DNA of 64,000 nt from Bacteroidales bacterium (GTDB lineage: Bacteria > Bacteroidota > Bacteroidia > Bacteroidales > UBA932). Below are positions 1 through 11,089 of this stretch, one piece after another; within the stretch, counting starts at the first letter, position 1, and each line of letters opens with the position of its first letter. The translations under genes and the position numbers were made by a program. The notes beneath the pieces were generated by a model. It had not been told where the DNA came from and ran no database searches. It saw nothing but the letters and a program-made list of their open reading frames with translations. The stretch is from contig JAFSJK010000021.1 in assembly GCA_017439305.1 (NCBI GenBank), positions 1 through 64,000 on the forward strand, written 5' to 3'.

Positions 1-990
1 CATTTCGGTGTTGGCGACATCGTCCGGGATGGCTTCGATGGCGAAGCGGACACGGAGGATCTGGCGGACCTTTTCATCGACGAGGTCTTCGGTCAGGGCA
101 CCGGTGGCGATGGAGTCGATGACCGGCTGACCCAGGTAATTGGAACCTGTCATCTGGACGTTCAGACCGTGGAGCATGGCGCCCATGGTGCTGTGCGTGC
201 CGCCCCAGTCGGAAACGGTGAAGCCCTTGAAGCCCCACTCGCCGCGGAGGATCTCGTTCAGCAGATGTTCGTTCTCGGAGCAGTAGTCGCCGTTTACCTT
301 GTTGTAGGCCGGCATCACGCTCATGGCACCGCCTTCAATGATGGCGCGCTCGAAGGGCTTGAGGTAGATCTCCCGGAGCGTGCGCTCATCGACCTGCGCA
401 TCCACGCTGCCGCGGTTGGTTTCCTGGTTGTTCACGGCGAAGTGCTTGATACACACGGCCGTTCCTTCATCCTGGACACCTTCCGTATAGCCCAGGGCCA
501 GGGCAGCGGACAGGATCGGGTCCTCACTCAGGTACTCATAGGTACGGCCGCCCACAGGCAGGCGTTGGATGTTCACAGCAGGACCCAGGATCACGTCCTT
601 GCCCCGGAGGCGGGCTTCCTTGCCCATTCCGGTGCCATAGAGGTATGCCATTTCCTTGGACCAGGTGGCCGCGAGGGCCGATCCGGTCGGGAAGTAGGTG
701 GCGGAGTCCAGGGTCCAGCCGGCGGACTGGAAGCCGTTCGGGACGCCTTCCTCGCGGATGCCGAAGGGACCGTCGGCATAATGCATGTCGGCGATGCCCA
801 GGCGCTCCACGCCAGCGGAGGACATGTTGGTCTTGGAATGGAGCATCTCCACCTTCTCTTCCAAGGTCATCTGGGCGATCATGGCGTCGATTTCCTTGTC
901 ATGGGCGGTAAGCCGGTCCTGTGGGGACTGGGTCGAGTTGCAGGCGACGGCAAGCAGGGCGCCGGCTGCGAGGACAAACAGTTTCTTCAT
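1..990 (-). CDS. GH3 beta-glucosidase/xylosidase-type lipoprotein, C-terminus beyond window
   Basis: Glycoside hydrolase family 3, hydrolysing terminal beta-linked glucose or xylose from oligosaccharides. The visible 330 residues start MKKLFVLAAG and carry a lipoprotein signal ending in LLAVAC, so the enzyme is probably membrane anchored. The family core is clear: MTLEEKVEML near the N-terminus, KHFAVNNQETNR for substrate binding, and FTVSDWGG with the predicted nucleophile Asp. The reading frame is open to the left edge, so the C-terminal GH3 domain is missing only because the window ends. It is the last visible gene of the PUL operon and starts 3 bp after the esterase upstream of it. Exact sugar specificity cannot be read from this fragment. 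Confidence 0.93.
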   Translation of the reverse strand, partial: MKKLFVLAAGALLAVACNSTQSPQDRLTAHDKEIDAMIAQMTLEEKVEMLHSKTNMSSAGVERLGIADMHYADGPFGIREEGVPNGFQSAGWTLDSATYFPTGSALAATWSKEMAYLYGTGMGKEARLRGKDVILGPAVNIQRLPVGGRTYEYLSEDPILSAALALGYTEGVQDEGTAVCIKHFAVNNQETNRGSVDAQVDERTLREIYLKPFERAIIEGGAMSVMPAYNKVNGDYCSENEHLLNEILRGEWGFKGFTVSDWGGTHSTMGAMLHGLNVQMTGSNYLGQPVIDSIATGALTEDLVDEKVRQILRVRFAIEAIPDDVANTEM

Positions 991-993
991 GGT

Positions 994-3027
<2,034 letters not shown>

Positions 3028-3028
<1 letters not shown>

Positions 3029-4728
3029 CACTCCGCCATTTCACCCACGAACTCGTATCCTGTAGAGCCCGCAAACTTGTAGATTCCTTCCGCCAGTTTG
3101 GTGACAGTCAAAGTCTCAGCGGGATTGATGAGGACGACGGCGCCGTCGGCTCCCGTGTAACGGGAACCACCGACACCCATACCCCACATGCTCAGGTCAT
3201 AGCCATTACCGAAGGTGAAAGGCTCATGGGCATATTCGGTGCAGGTGTATTCACCGGACAGATCCGTCTCGCCTTCGGCGAGCACCAGGTCGAAATAAGC
3301 CACCTCTTCACCGGCGGCATTGGCGAAAACCAGGTTGTGAGTCTTCACGCCGGCAACGGGAGAGAATGAACTGTCGACGGCGTCGGACAGGCTTTCCGTG
3401 ATGGTGTAATCAGCCGTGACGGTACCACCGCCATCACCGGAACCGACGATGAAATCGAACCCGTTTCCGGCGAACTCGTAGATACCCTCACCCAACTTCG
3501 ACACGGTGAGTTTCTCGCCTACGCCAAGAAGGACGACGGCACCGTCGGCACCCACATAACGGGAACCGCCGACACCCATCCCCCACATGCTCAGGTCATA
3601 GCCGTTTCCGAAGGTATAAGGCTCGTGGGCATACTCGGTGCAGGTGTACTCACCGGACAGATCCGTCTCGCCTTCGGCCAGGACCAGGTCGAAGTAGGCG
3701 ACCTCCTCGCCGGCAGCGTTAAAGAACACCAGGTTGTGGGTCTTCACGCCGGCAACGGGAGAGAATGAACTGTCGACGGCGTCGGACAAGTTTTCGGTAT
3801 ACGTATAATCGTACGAAGGACCCGATCCGGGAGCCAGGGCGTCCACGGTTCCTTCGAACACGGCCCAGTCGGGATAGGTGTTCTCGCTGCCCCAGGTGAT
3901 GACATACTTGGAGCCCTTCTTCTCCACGGTGATGGTTCCGGAAGTGATCTTCCGGGCGGAAGACTGGCCGCCGGAAACCGTCCACCAGCAGGTGCCCCAG
4001 TTTTCGAACACCCAGCCGATGCCCCAAAGGTCGCCGGGATCCCAGCCGATGCCGAATTCACCCTCGTTGATGACACCACCGGCTGCAGAGGCCGTATAAG
4101 TACCCTCATGGAGGTAACCATCAGCGCTGTACAGGTCGACTGCCAGGTAGTTGCCGTCGCCGGTCACCGAACCATTGACGCTCTCCAAACCGGAAGTGCC
4201 CAGGCTCAGGGTAACGGAATTGGTCCCGCTTTCGACATTGCTCTGGGCGGTAAGCACCTTCGTGAGGGCCACCGGTTCCGGATCCGGCTCATAGACCAGC
4301 TCACCCTGCCACATCGTGCGGTAGGCATTGCCTTCCGTATCGAAAAGGACGAAGACGAAACGGTAGATGTCGCCGTCTTTCTTCACGGTAATCTGGCCGT
4401 CTTTCACGGTCTTGCCGTTGATCGTGGTCTTCCCGTCCACCAGGAAGCAGAGATTCTTGTCACCAGGGCCGTAGACGCCGGGTTCCAGATAGTACTGGGC
4501 GCGGGCACCGACCAGATAGGTATCCACGGCCGAATTGCCTTCACCCGTGAACTTGACGTGGAAGATGCGGTTCGCATCCGTCTTCTCGAAGGAAGAGGCC
4601 GCCAGCGTAGTGAGCACCGGCTCCTGTGCCGCCGGATAGATACCCTTGAGCGGAGCGAGTTCGATCTTGGTGCAGGAGACGAGGGCCAGGGCGGCCGCCA
4701 TCAAGCTGTATATGAATGCTTTTTTCAT
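3028..4728 (-). CDS. PUL surface lipoprotein with two near-identical C-terminal repeats
   Basis: 566-residue lipoprotein (lipobox LVSC after a short signal) immediately downstream of SusD, the place usually taken by a surface glycan-binding protein. I do not recognise a named family. The first 290 residues are beta-rich with segments similar to SusE/SusF-like strands. From about residue 300 the protein carries two units of roughly 125 residues, each containing ENLSDAVDSSFSPVAG or a close variant, YFDLVLAEGETDLSGEY and YDLSMWGMGVGGSRY. The units are almost identical, including at DNA level, which implies a recent duplication. Aromatic residues (Tyr, Trp, Phe) are frequent, as expected of carbohydrate binding. 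Function as a glycan-binding protein is inferred from position and composition only. Confidence 0.75.
3045..3805 (-). repeat. Tandem in-gene duplication of a ~0.42 kb unit
   Basis: Two copies, roughly 3045-3400 and 3462-3805, encode the duplicated C-terminal modules of the PUL lipoprotein. Long stretches match base for base, for example around the segments encoding SFSPVAGVKTHNLVF and LAEGETDLSGEYTCTEYAH. Most differences are silent or conservative, so the duplication is recent or is homogenised by recombination. Confidence 0.85.
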
Positions 4729-4749
4729 TGCTTTATTCCTTTATAAGAA

Positions 4750-6315
4750 TCAATAACCGGGATTCTGGATCACGTTCTCGTTGAGCATCGTTTCCGTGAA
4801 CGGATAAGGCAGGTGTTCGTGCTTTCCCTTCTGGAAACCATAGACGGAACGTCCGCTGGAAACATAGGTGACGGTACCGTTGGGGTCCATCTTGGGATAG
4901 TCCTTGCCCATGTCTTTCAGGCGGTCATAGGCATCACCCCAGCGGAGCAGGTCCTGGAAACGCTGTCCCTCTCCGCAGAGTTCCAGCCGCTTCTCGGTCT
5001 TGATCGTCTCCATGTCCACGGAGTTCAGGGCGGAAAGCTGCGCCCGGGCGCGGACCCGGTTCACATACTGCAGCGCGACATCGGTCTTGCCTGCCTGGAA
5101 ATTGGCTTCGGCGCCCAGGAGGAGAACTTCGGCGAAACGCATCCACAGCGGGTTCTTGAAATTGACCATGCAGTTGAAGGTCACCTCATCGGTCATGAAA
5201 CGGCCCTTCCACTTGAACAGGCCGGTGCTCAGGGTCGTCTGATTGAAGGAAACGCCCATCGCGCGCATTTCATCATAGGTCTTGAGGGTTTCCTTCCGGC
5301 GATAGCTGTCGGCGCCCTCATACTTGACGAAAGTCTGATACAGGTCCATGGTCGGCACCATGAAACCCCAGCCGCCGGTTGCGCAGACATCAGCGGGGAT
5401 GGTCATCTCGCCGCCGGAGCTTCTCGGGTTCACCATCGCGCCATAGAAGTCGAAGTTGTCGAACTGGTTGTCCAGGTCATTCACGCGGATGCTCTCGAAG
5501 AGGTTCTCACAGTTCATCTTGTTGGCGATGTGGTTGATGCTGCCATAGGTGTCAGCGGTGAACAGGTCATACAGGTTGGAGTTCACCACGGCGTTGAGCT
5601 GGTCGGCCGCCTTCTGGTAGTAAGCCTTGTCGTTCAACTCGGTTGCCATCCACAGGTATGCCTTGCCCAGGAGGGCCTGGCCATACTGCTTGGTCACACG
5701 CCAGGTCGTATTGTCATTCAGGGAAGACTTCTGGGCCAGGGCGCCGGAATTCACGGCGTAGGTCAGGTCATCCTCGATGAGTTTCCAAAGGTCCTCGGTG
5801 GAGCCGTTGCCCTGCTTGTACTCGGACGGAGCCAGTTCGTGGTCCACGATGGGCGGATTGCCCCACAGGGTGGTGAGTTCGAAATAGGCCCAGCCCCGGA
5901 AGAGATGTGCTTCAGCCACAGCCCGGGCGGCAGCCGCACTCTGTTCGGGGTCGATATGGCCGATAATCACGTTGGCATGATAGATGAGCCCGTAGTATCC
6001 CGTGAAGGAACTCTCGATCTGACCGGTTTCAGAATTGAAACCGAATTCGCCCAGGGCGTCCATGTCCACGTTGTCGCCGTGGGCGGCACCGCCGGCATAG
6101 TAGTCGTCGGAGATGATGTTCTTCACCAGCATCACGTTATAGTACCAGCCACGGACGTCGCTGTACATCGTGATGCCGGCAGACTCGATCTCTTCGTCGG
6201 TCTTGTAGTAGGTGTTGTAGTCGATAACGCCTTTGCGGGGAACGTCCAGCATCTTGTCGCAGGAAGTGAAAGCCATCGCCGCAAGGACCGTCAGGATGAT
6301 ATATCTTGTTTTCAT
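4750..6315 (-). CDS. susD: SusD/RagB-family outer-membrane glycan-binding lipoprotein
   Basis: 521-residue SusD homologue: the surface lipoprotein that captures oligosaccharide and closes over its SusC transporter. The signal ends in FTSC at residue 19. Typical family features are visible: early YYKTDEEIESA helix region, FRGWAYFEL in the TPR-like part, QYGQALLGKAYLWMA, and the C-terminal VRARAQL with GQRFQDLLRWGD. It sits 12 bp after susC in the same operon. The symbol names the family; the substrate is not the starch of the original Sus system. Confidence 0.97.
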   Translation of the reverse strand: MKTRYIILTVLAAMAFTSCDKMLDVPRKGVIDYNTYYKTDEEIESAGITMYSDVRGWYYNVMLVKNIISDDYYAGGAAHGDNVDMDALGEFGFNSETGQIESSFTGYYGLIYHANVIIGHIDPEQSAAAARAVAEAHLFRGWAYFELTTLWGNPPIVDHELAPSEYKQGNGSTEDLWKLIEDDLTYAVNSGALAQKSSLNDNTTWRVTKQYGQALLGKAYLWMATELNDKAYYQKAADQLNAVVNSNLYDLFTADTYGSINHIANKMNCENLFESIRVNDLDNQFDNFDFYGAMVNPRSSGGEMTIPADVCATGGWGFMVPTMDLYQTFVKYEGADSYRRKETLKTYDEMRAMGVSFNQTTLSTGLFKWKGRFMTDEVTFNCMVNFKNPLWMRFAEVLLLGAEANFQAGKTDVALQYVNRVRARAQLSALNSVDMETIKTEKRLELCGEGQRFQDLLRWGDAYDRLKDMGKDYPKMDPNGTVTYVSSGRSVYGFQKGKHEHLPYPFTETMLNENVIQNPGY

Positions 6316-6327
6316 AAGGCAGTCGGA

Positions 6328-9300
6328 TTAGAAAGTGATGTTGACACCGAAGACAACCTTCTTGGAGGTAGGATAGTTACCCTTGTCCACGCCCATCGAG
6401 GAGCCCACGCCCACGATTTCGGGGTCGAAGCCCGGGTACTTGGTGAAGGTGAACCAGTCGTCCAGGGAAGCATAGAGGCGGAGCTGGTCGATGAAGATCC
6501 TTCTCAGCAGCGGCTGCGGGAAGTTGTAACCCAACTGGATCTGCTTGATCTTGAGATAACCCGCATCCATCACTACGCCGCTGGAAGTCAGGAACTTGGC
6601 ATAGTTGGCGGCATTGGCGGCCGGCATCGTTCCGTTCGTGTGCTCCGGAGTCCAGCGGTCCTTGGTCAGGTAGGTCAGACGGTTGGAAGTGTAGTCGATA
6701 TTGTTGAGGGCGTTGAGGATCCGGTTCCCGCCCGCACCGGCCATGAACATCGTGAAGTCGATGCCCTTCCAGCCGGCATTCAGGGTAAGGCCATAGTTAT
6801 AGGTCGGGATGCCGGATCCCAGGTGACGCTTGTCGGAGTCGGCCGGGTCGGTGGTCGGTTCACCCAGGGTTCCGTCCTCGTTGTAGTGGTTGAAGAGGGC
6901 TTCACCGGATGATTCCTGGATTCCGGCGAACTCATAGCCATACAGATGCCAGGCGGGATAGCCTTTCTCGAAGCGGGTGACCGTGCCGTAATTACGGACA
7001 CCGACGCCACCCAGGCCGTCCTTCAGGGTCGGGTGCAGATAAGTCACCCGGTTCTTCAGGGTGGAGAAGTTGCCGCTGATTCCGTAGAAGAAGTCGCCGA
7101 TCTGGTCCCTCCAGCGGATTTCCAGTTCGATACCCTGGTTGTCCACGTTACCGGCATTCATCGGGGAAGCGCCCACACCCACGATCGTGGAAGTCGTGAT
7201 GCCGGTGACGATCAGGTCCTTGGTCCGCTTGTCGAACCAGTCGAAGTTCACGGTGAGGCGGTCGCGCAGGAAGCGCATGTCCAGACCCGCGTTGAACTGC
7301 TCGGAGGTCTCCCACTTCAGTTCCTGGTTACCCGCCATGCTCGGAGCGTAACCGATAATGTACTGGAAGGAGCCGTCTGCATTCTGCAAGCCGGTAGGAT
7401 ACTGGCCGGTGCTGGTGATGTCATTGGCGTAGGAATAGCCGCCCAGACCGGCGATGGAACCGTTCTGACCCCAGCTCAAGCGCAGCTTGGCAAAAGGAAT
7501 CACGGAACGGAGAGAGGCGAAGAAAGGCTCCTCGGAAAGGGTCCAACCGGCGGAGACGGACGGGAAGTAACCCCAACGCATCGGCTTCGGGAGGATGGAG
7601 AGGTCTGCCGCATCGGCACGGAAGGTGGCCTGGACATTATACTTGTTCATATAGCTCCAGCCTATACGGCCGAAGTAGGAGTACTTGTAGCTGTAGTTCT
7701 CGACACCGCCGCCAGCCGTCTTGGTGGCCGTAGGCGTTGCCTGGCTGATGTAGTAGAACAGCGGATCATCCCGCTTGATACCAAAGTCGATGACGCCGCC
7801 GGAGTCGGAACCGCTGATTCCGGAATTGGCGCTGTAGCTGCGGCTCTCGGAGAAAGAGACGCCGGCCATCGCCATGAGATTGTGGCGGCCGAACTGATGC
7901 ATCCAGTTCGCGAAGTTTTCCCATTGATAGTAGATGGAATCGTTCGCACTGGCGCTCACGCTCATATAGTACTGCTTGGCATAGCCTTCATTATAGTAAT
8001 AGTCATGGCTGTATCCGTAACTGTCGCCGGCCGAGAGGCGGTATCCCAGACGGGAAGTGATGGTGAGATCCCGGAAGGGACGGAAATTGACAGCTGTGGA
8101 ACCGTTGACATTGAATCCCTTGGAGATATTGTAAGAACGGTCACGCTGCACCAGTGGATGCACGTTTTCAGAGATATTGAACTGGGAAATACCGTAGTAA
8201 TTTCCGTTCTCGTCCGTCAGGAGCACCTTGCCGTCGGCCAGGTAATCCTGCATGAAGACAGGCAGGTTGTCCGGGGTGTAATAGGCCGGAGTCATCGGAT
8301 CCAGCTGCAGGGCGGCGAGGACGGCTGAACCGTAATCGGAGCCTTCGGAGACGCTGCGGGCCTTGTAGTATTCCACTTGGTTGTTGGTCTGGACTTCCAG
8401 CCAGGGCTTGAACTTCCAGGAGCCGTTCACCATACCGGTTACGCGGTTGTACACATCGGCATCTCCCTTGAACATACCGTTGTTGGAGAGATAGGAACCG
8501 GAGATGTATAGGTTACCACGGTCATTGCCGGCACTGAAAGTCAGGTTGTGGTGATGCATCAGGGAATTCTCGTAGGACTCGGCCAGCCAGTCAGTATTGG
8601 TCTTCTGGTCCCATTTGCTGTAGATATCCTTGAGGGTAATGTTCCCCTTCTCCGTGTAGAACTGGATGAATTCCTCTGAATTCATCACCTGGGGAACCTT
8701 GCCGAGACTCTGGGAAGAGAGCTGATAGGAATAGCTGATCTTGCCGTCACCCTTGCCTCGGCGCGTGGTGATCATCACCACGCCGTTACCGGCCTGGGCA
8801 CCGTAGATGGCGGCGGAGGCGCCGTCCTTCAGGACTTCCATCGACTCGATGTCGTTCGGGTCGATACCGGCGATGGAATTGGTGATCCGGCCGTCCACGA
8901 CATACAACGGGTTGGCGTCGTTGTTGGATGAAATACCACGGATGCGGATGGCAGGGGTCGCCCCCGGACGCGCAGAACTCGCAAAGGCCTGTACACCGGC
9001 GGTCTTGCCCTGAAGGGCCTGTTCCGGGGAAGCGATGGTACGGTTCTGGATGTCTTCCTCCTTCACTTGGGAAATAGCGCCGGTAACATCCGATTTTTTC
9101 TGCACGCCGTAACCGACGACGACCGTTTCCTCGATCATCTGGGAGTCAGGCATCATTTTGATTTCCAAGGTTGTATCACCTTCGATCACCCTTTCCTGCG
9201 GCAGATAGCCGATGGTGGAGAAAACGACGGTGGCACCCTTGGGAACCACGAGGCGGAACTGACCGTCCAGATCGGTGATGGTGCCGTTGGTGGTACCTTG

Positions 9301-9444
9301 CTGCACCACGCCCGCGGCGATCATCGGCTCGTTCTGCTCGTCGACGACCCTACCGGTGACGACTGCGTTCTGCGCGAACGCCGCCATGGCGGTAGTGAGG
9401 GACAAGGCAAGGACAGCCAGAGATTTCATTGCTGAATGTCTCAT
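6328..9444 (-). CDS. susC: SusC/RagA-family TonB-dependent outer-membrane transporter
   Basis: 1038-residue TonB-dependent receptor importing oligosaccharides across the outer membrane. After the signal peptide (ends AAFAQ) comes a CarboxypepD_reg-like domain, residues about 28-110 (VTGRVVDEQNEPM, GYLPQERV). The plug follows, with the family signature VVVGYGVQKKSDVTGAI and VVDGRITNSIAGIDPNDIES, then a beta-barrel ending in an aromatic residue (VVFGVNITF). Start at ATG 9444; a second ATG five codons later is possible. It is 12 bp upstream of susD and 19 bp downstream of the carboxylesterase gene. Confidence 0.97.
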   Translation of the reverse strand: MRHSAMKSLAVLALSLTTAMAAFAQNAVVTGRVVDEQNEPMIAAGVVQQGTTNGTITDLDGQFRLVVPKGATVVFSTIGYLPQERVIEGDTTLEIKMMPDSQMIEETVVVGYGVQKKSDVTGAISQVKEEDIQNRTIASPEQALQGKTAGVQAFASSARPGATPAIRIRGISSNNDANPLYVVDGRITNSIAGIDPNDIESMEVLKDGASAAIYGAQAGNGVVMITTRRGKGDGKISYSYQLSSQSLGKVPQVMNSEEFIQFYTEKGNITLKDIYSKWDQKTNTDWLAESYENSLMHHHNLTFSAGNDRGNLYISGSYLSNNGMFKGDADVYNRVTGMVNGSWKFKPWLEVQTNNQVEYYKARSVSEGSDYGSAVLAALQLDPMTPAYYTPDNLPVFMQDYLADGKVLLTDENGNYYGISQFNISENVHPLVQRDRSYNISKGFNVNGSTAVNFRPFRDLTITSRLGYRLSAGDSYGYSHDYYYNEGYAKQYYMSVSASANDSIYYQWENFANWMHQFGRHNLMAMAGVSFSESRSYSANSGISGSDSGGVIDFGIKRDDPLFYYISQATPTATKTAGGGVENYSYKYSYFGRIGWSYMNKYNVQATFRADAADLSILPKPMRWGYFPSVSAGWTLSEEPFFASLRSVIPFAKLRLSWGQNGSIAGLGGYSYANDITSTGQYPTGLQNADGSFQYIIGYAPSMAGNQELKWETSEQFNAGLDMRFLRDRLTVNFDWFDKRTKDLIVTGITTSTIVGVGASPMNAGNVDNQGIELEIRWRDQIGDFFYGISGNFSTLKNRVTYLHPTLKDGLGGVGVRNYGTVTRFEKGYPAWHLYGYEFAGIQESSGEALFNHYNEDGTLGEPTTDPADSDKRHLGSGIPTYNYGLTLNAGWKGIDFTMFMAGAGGNRILNALNNIDYTSNRLTYLTKDRWTPEHTNGTMPAANAANYAKFLTSSGVVMDAGYLKIKQIQLGYNFPQPLLRRIFIDQLRLYASLDDWFTFTKYPGFDPEIVGVGSSMGVDKGNYPTSKKVVFGVNITF

Positions 9445-9463
9445 TGTTGTTGTTGGTTAGAAG

Positions 9464-10921
9464 TTATTGGATAGTTGGTTCGATATCGATCGAGAGCGTC
9501 TTCGGATAAGGTTCCCAAGCGGGGAAACCGTCAGACTCCGGCTTGCCGGTCTTGGCAAAACCGGTCCACAGGCGACTTACGCGGTGACCCAGTTCCACAG
9601 CGTCCTCTCCCCCGCCCGTGAACGTACGGTGCAGGAGGACATTGTCAAAGACAAAGGGGATTTCGATGCAATGGGGACTGCCCATGGATCCGTCCAATAC
9701 AGGGGTTTTCCAGCTGAACAGATACATATATACAGGCGCGCACCCGGCGGCGGTCCGGTCCTCGGCCTGCCGGATGGCCAGCGGACGGAAGATGGGATCC
9801 TCACGGTCGGGGGTGAACTCGTTGTACACCGTGCCGATGATGACCGGGATGTCCTTCGAGAAGGCCAGGGCTTCCGAAGAGGCAGGCTGGAAAGGAATCA
9901 CCTCACCGTCCACGACGGGAAGCTGCCCATAGATAATCATATCCAGGATATTGGTCGGGAGTGTACCGTCCTGACGGGCTTCCTCTGTAACCTGCTGCAC
10001 GGCTTGCCTATAGGCAGCAAGCAATTTCTCATAAGGGACCGAGGCTATCTCGTCCACCTTCGAAGGGGCGATGCCCAGGTTGGCGACCGTGGCGGCACCG
10101 ATCCGGCGGGAATACTGGGGCGTCATCAGGTTGAAAATCGAGCCGCTCTGCACAATGGCCTTGTGGAAAAGGCCCTTCGCCGAGGGCATCGCCATCACGG
10201 TGCTTACCTTGCCTCCGCCTCCGCTCTGTCCGAAAATGGTCACATTGGAGGGGTCTCCGCCGAAATTGGCGATATTGTCACGGACCCACTCCAGGGCTTT
10301 CACGATGTCCAGCATGCCCACGTTGCCACTGCTGGCGTATTTCGCGCCATATGCGCTCAAATCCAGATACCCCAGGGCATTGAGCCGGTGATTCAGCGAA
10401 ACCACGACGACCCCGTGGTCACGAGCCAGGTTGGTCCCGTCATAACAGATCAGTTCCTGGGAAGAGCCTTCGCTGAAACCGCCACCGTGCAGCCAGACCA
10501 TGACCGGGAGCTTGCTCCCCGCCTTGATGCTGGATGTCCACACATTCACCCGGAGACAGTCTTCATCCGGAAAACCGTCGTCCCAATGCATGGTGAAAGC
10601 CTGGTTGTCATCCCGCCAACCCATCCGTTCGCCATGGGGTGACACCGGGCCGAATGCACGGCTGGGACGGACTTCCTTCCAGGGGTCCGGATCCACGGGA
10701 GGCATGAAGCGGTCGGCTTTACCATAAGGGATGCCTTTGTAGATGTACACACCGTCGTCGATATATCCGGCAACAGGGCCGGACTGGGTGGTGACGACGG
10801 AACTGGTGGAGGATGTCTCCAAGGCAGACAAGCACTGCGATGCTCCGCGGCGGGCCGGCTGTCCGCAGGCGGCCAGGAGGAGCGTGATGCCCAAAAGGGC
10901 GGCTATGGGTTTCAATGTCAT
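9464..10921 (-). CDS. Type-B carboxylesterase lipoprotein (CE10-like)
   Basis: 485-residue alpha/beta-hydrolase of the carboxylesterase type B family, probably releasing acyl or aryl esters from imported or surface-bound sugars. It starts at ATG 10921 with a lipoprotein signal ending LLLAAC; an upstream TTG-type start gives an unlikely leader. Family motifs: YKGIPYG near the N-terminus, LRVNVWTS, MVWLHGGGFSEGSS for the oxyanion hole, and the nucleophile elbow FGQSGGGGKV. It is the first gene of the minus-strand PUL operon and faces the HTCS gene across a 168-bp control region. The family also contains non-carbohydrate esterases, so substrate is inferred from context. Confidence 0.92.
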   Translation of the reverse strand: MTLKPIAALLGITLLLAACGQPARRGASQCLSALETSSTSSVVTTQSGPVAGYIDDGVYIYKGIPYGKADRFMPPVDPDPWKEVRPSRAFGPVSPHGERMGWRDDNQAFTMHWDDGFPDEDCLRVNVWTSSIKAGSKLPVMVWLHGGGFSEGSSQELICYDGTNLARDHGVVVVSLNHRLNALGYLDLSAYGAKYASSGNVGMLDIVKALEWVRDNIANFGGDPSNVTIFGQSGGGGKVSTVMAMPSAKGLFHKAIVQSGSIFNLMTPQYSRRIGAATVANLGIAPSKVDEIASVPYEKLLAAYRQAVQQVTEEARQDGTLPTNILDMIIYGQLPVVDGEVIPFQPASSEALAFSKDIPVIIGTVYNEFTPDREDPIFRPLAIRQAEDRTAAGCAPVYMYLFSWKTPVLDGSMGSPHCIEIPFVFDNVLLHRTFTGGGEDAVELGHRVSRLWTGFAKTGKPESDGFPAWEPYPKTLSIDIEPTIQ

Positions 10922-10981
10922 TCGACGATATGGTTTGTCGGATGCAAAATTGAGAAGAAAACACGGCAAACCTTTTTACCC

Positions 10982-11051
10982 TGTTTCAAATCCTTTTCCT
11001 TGCGTTTTATAAAGATTTTTAATTGTTCAAAAGTCTTTCGATTTGTTCAAA
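10982..11051. promoter_or_regulatory. Candidate HTCS operator: repeats of GTTCAAA at 20-bp steps
   Basis: GTTCAAA occurs at 11025-11031 and 11045-11051, exactly 20 bp apart, and a variant TTTCAAA lies at 10984-10990, about two further 20-bp steps away. Read in the direction of the PUL operon the core is TTTGAAC. The same core, in the same orientation relative to its target genes, is repeated at 21-bp spacing before the CE2-GH95 unit. Direct repeats two helical turns apart suit the AraC-type DNA-binding domain of an HTCS. Confidence 0.55.
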
Positions 11052-11077
11052 TACACGCGTTTTTACAAAAAGTAAGG

Positions 11078-11085
11078 TATATTTG
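11078..11085 (+). promoter_or_regulatory. -7 box TATATTTG of the HTCS gene
   Basis: Perfect match to the Bacteroidota -7 element TAnnTTTG. It ends only 4 nt before the ATG at 11090, so the transcript should begin at or next to the start codon and have little or no leader. No good TTG -33 element was seen at the right spacing. Confidence 0.6.
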
Positions 11086-11089
11086 TATC

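Noticed and set aside
4813..6912. 699-codon plus-strand frame opposite susD and susC
   Set aside because: Shadow of strongly conserved SusD and SusC coding; no domain, and it crosses the boundary between the two genes.
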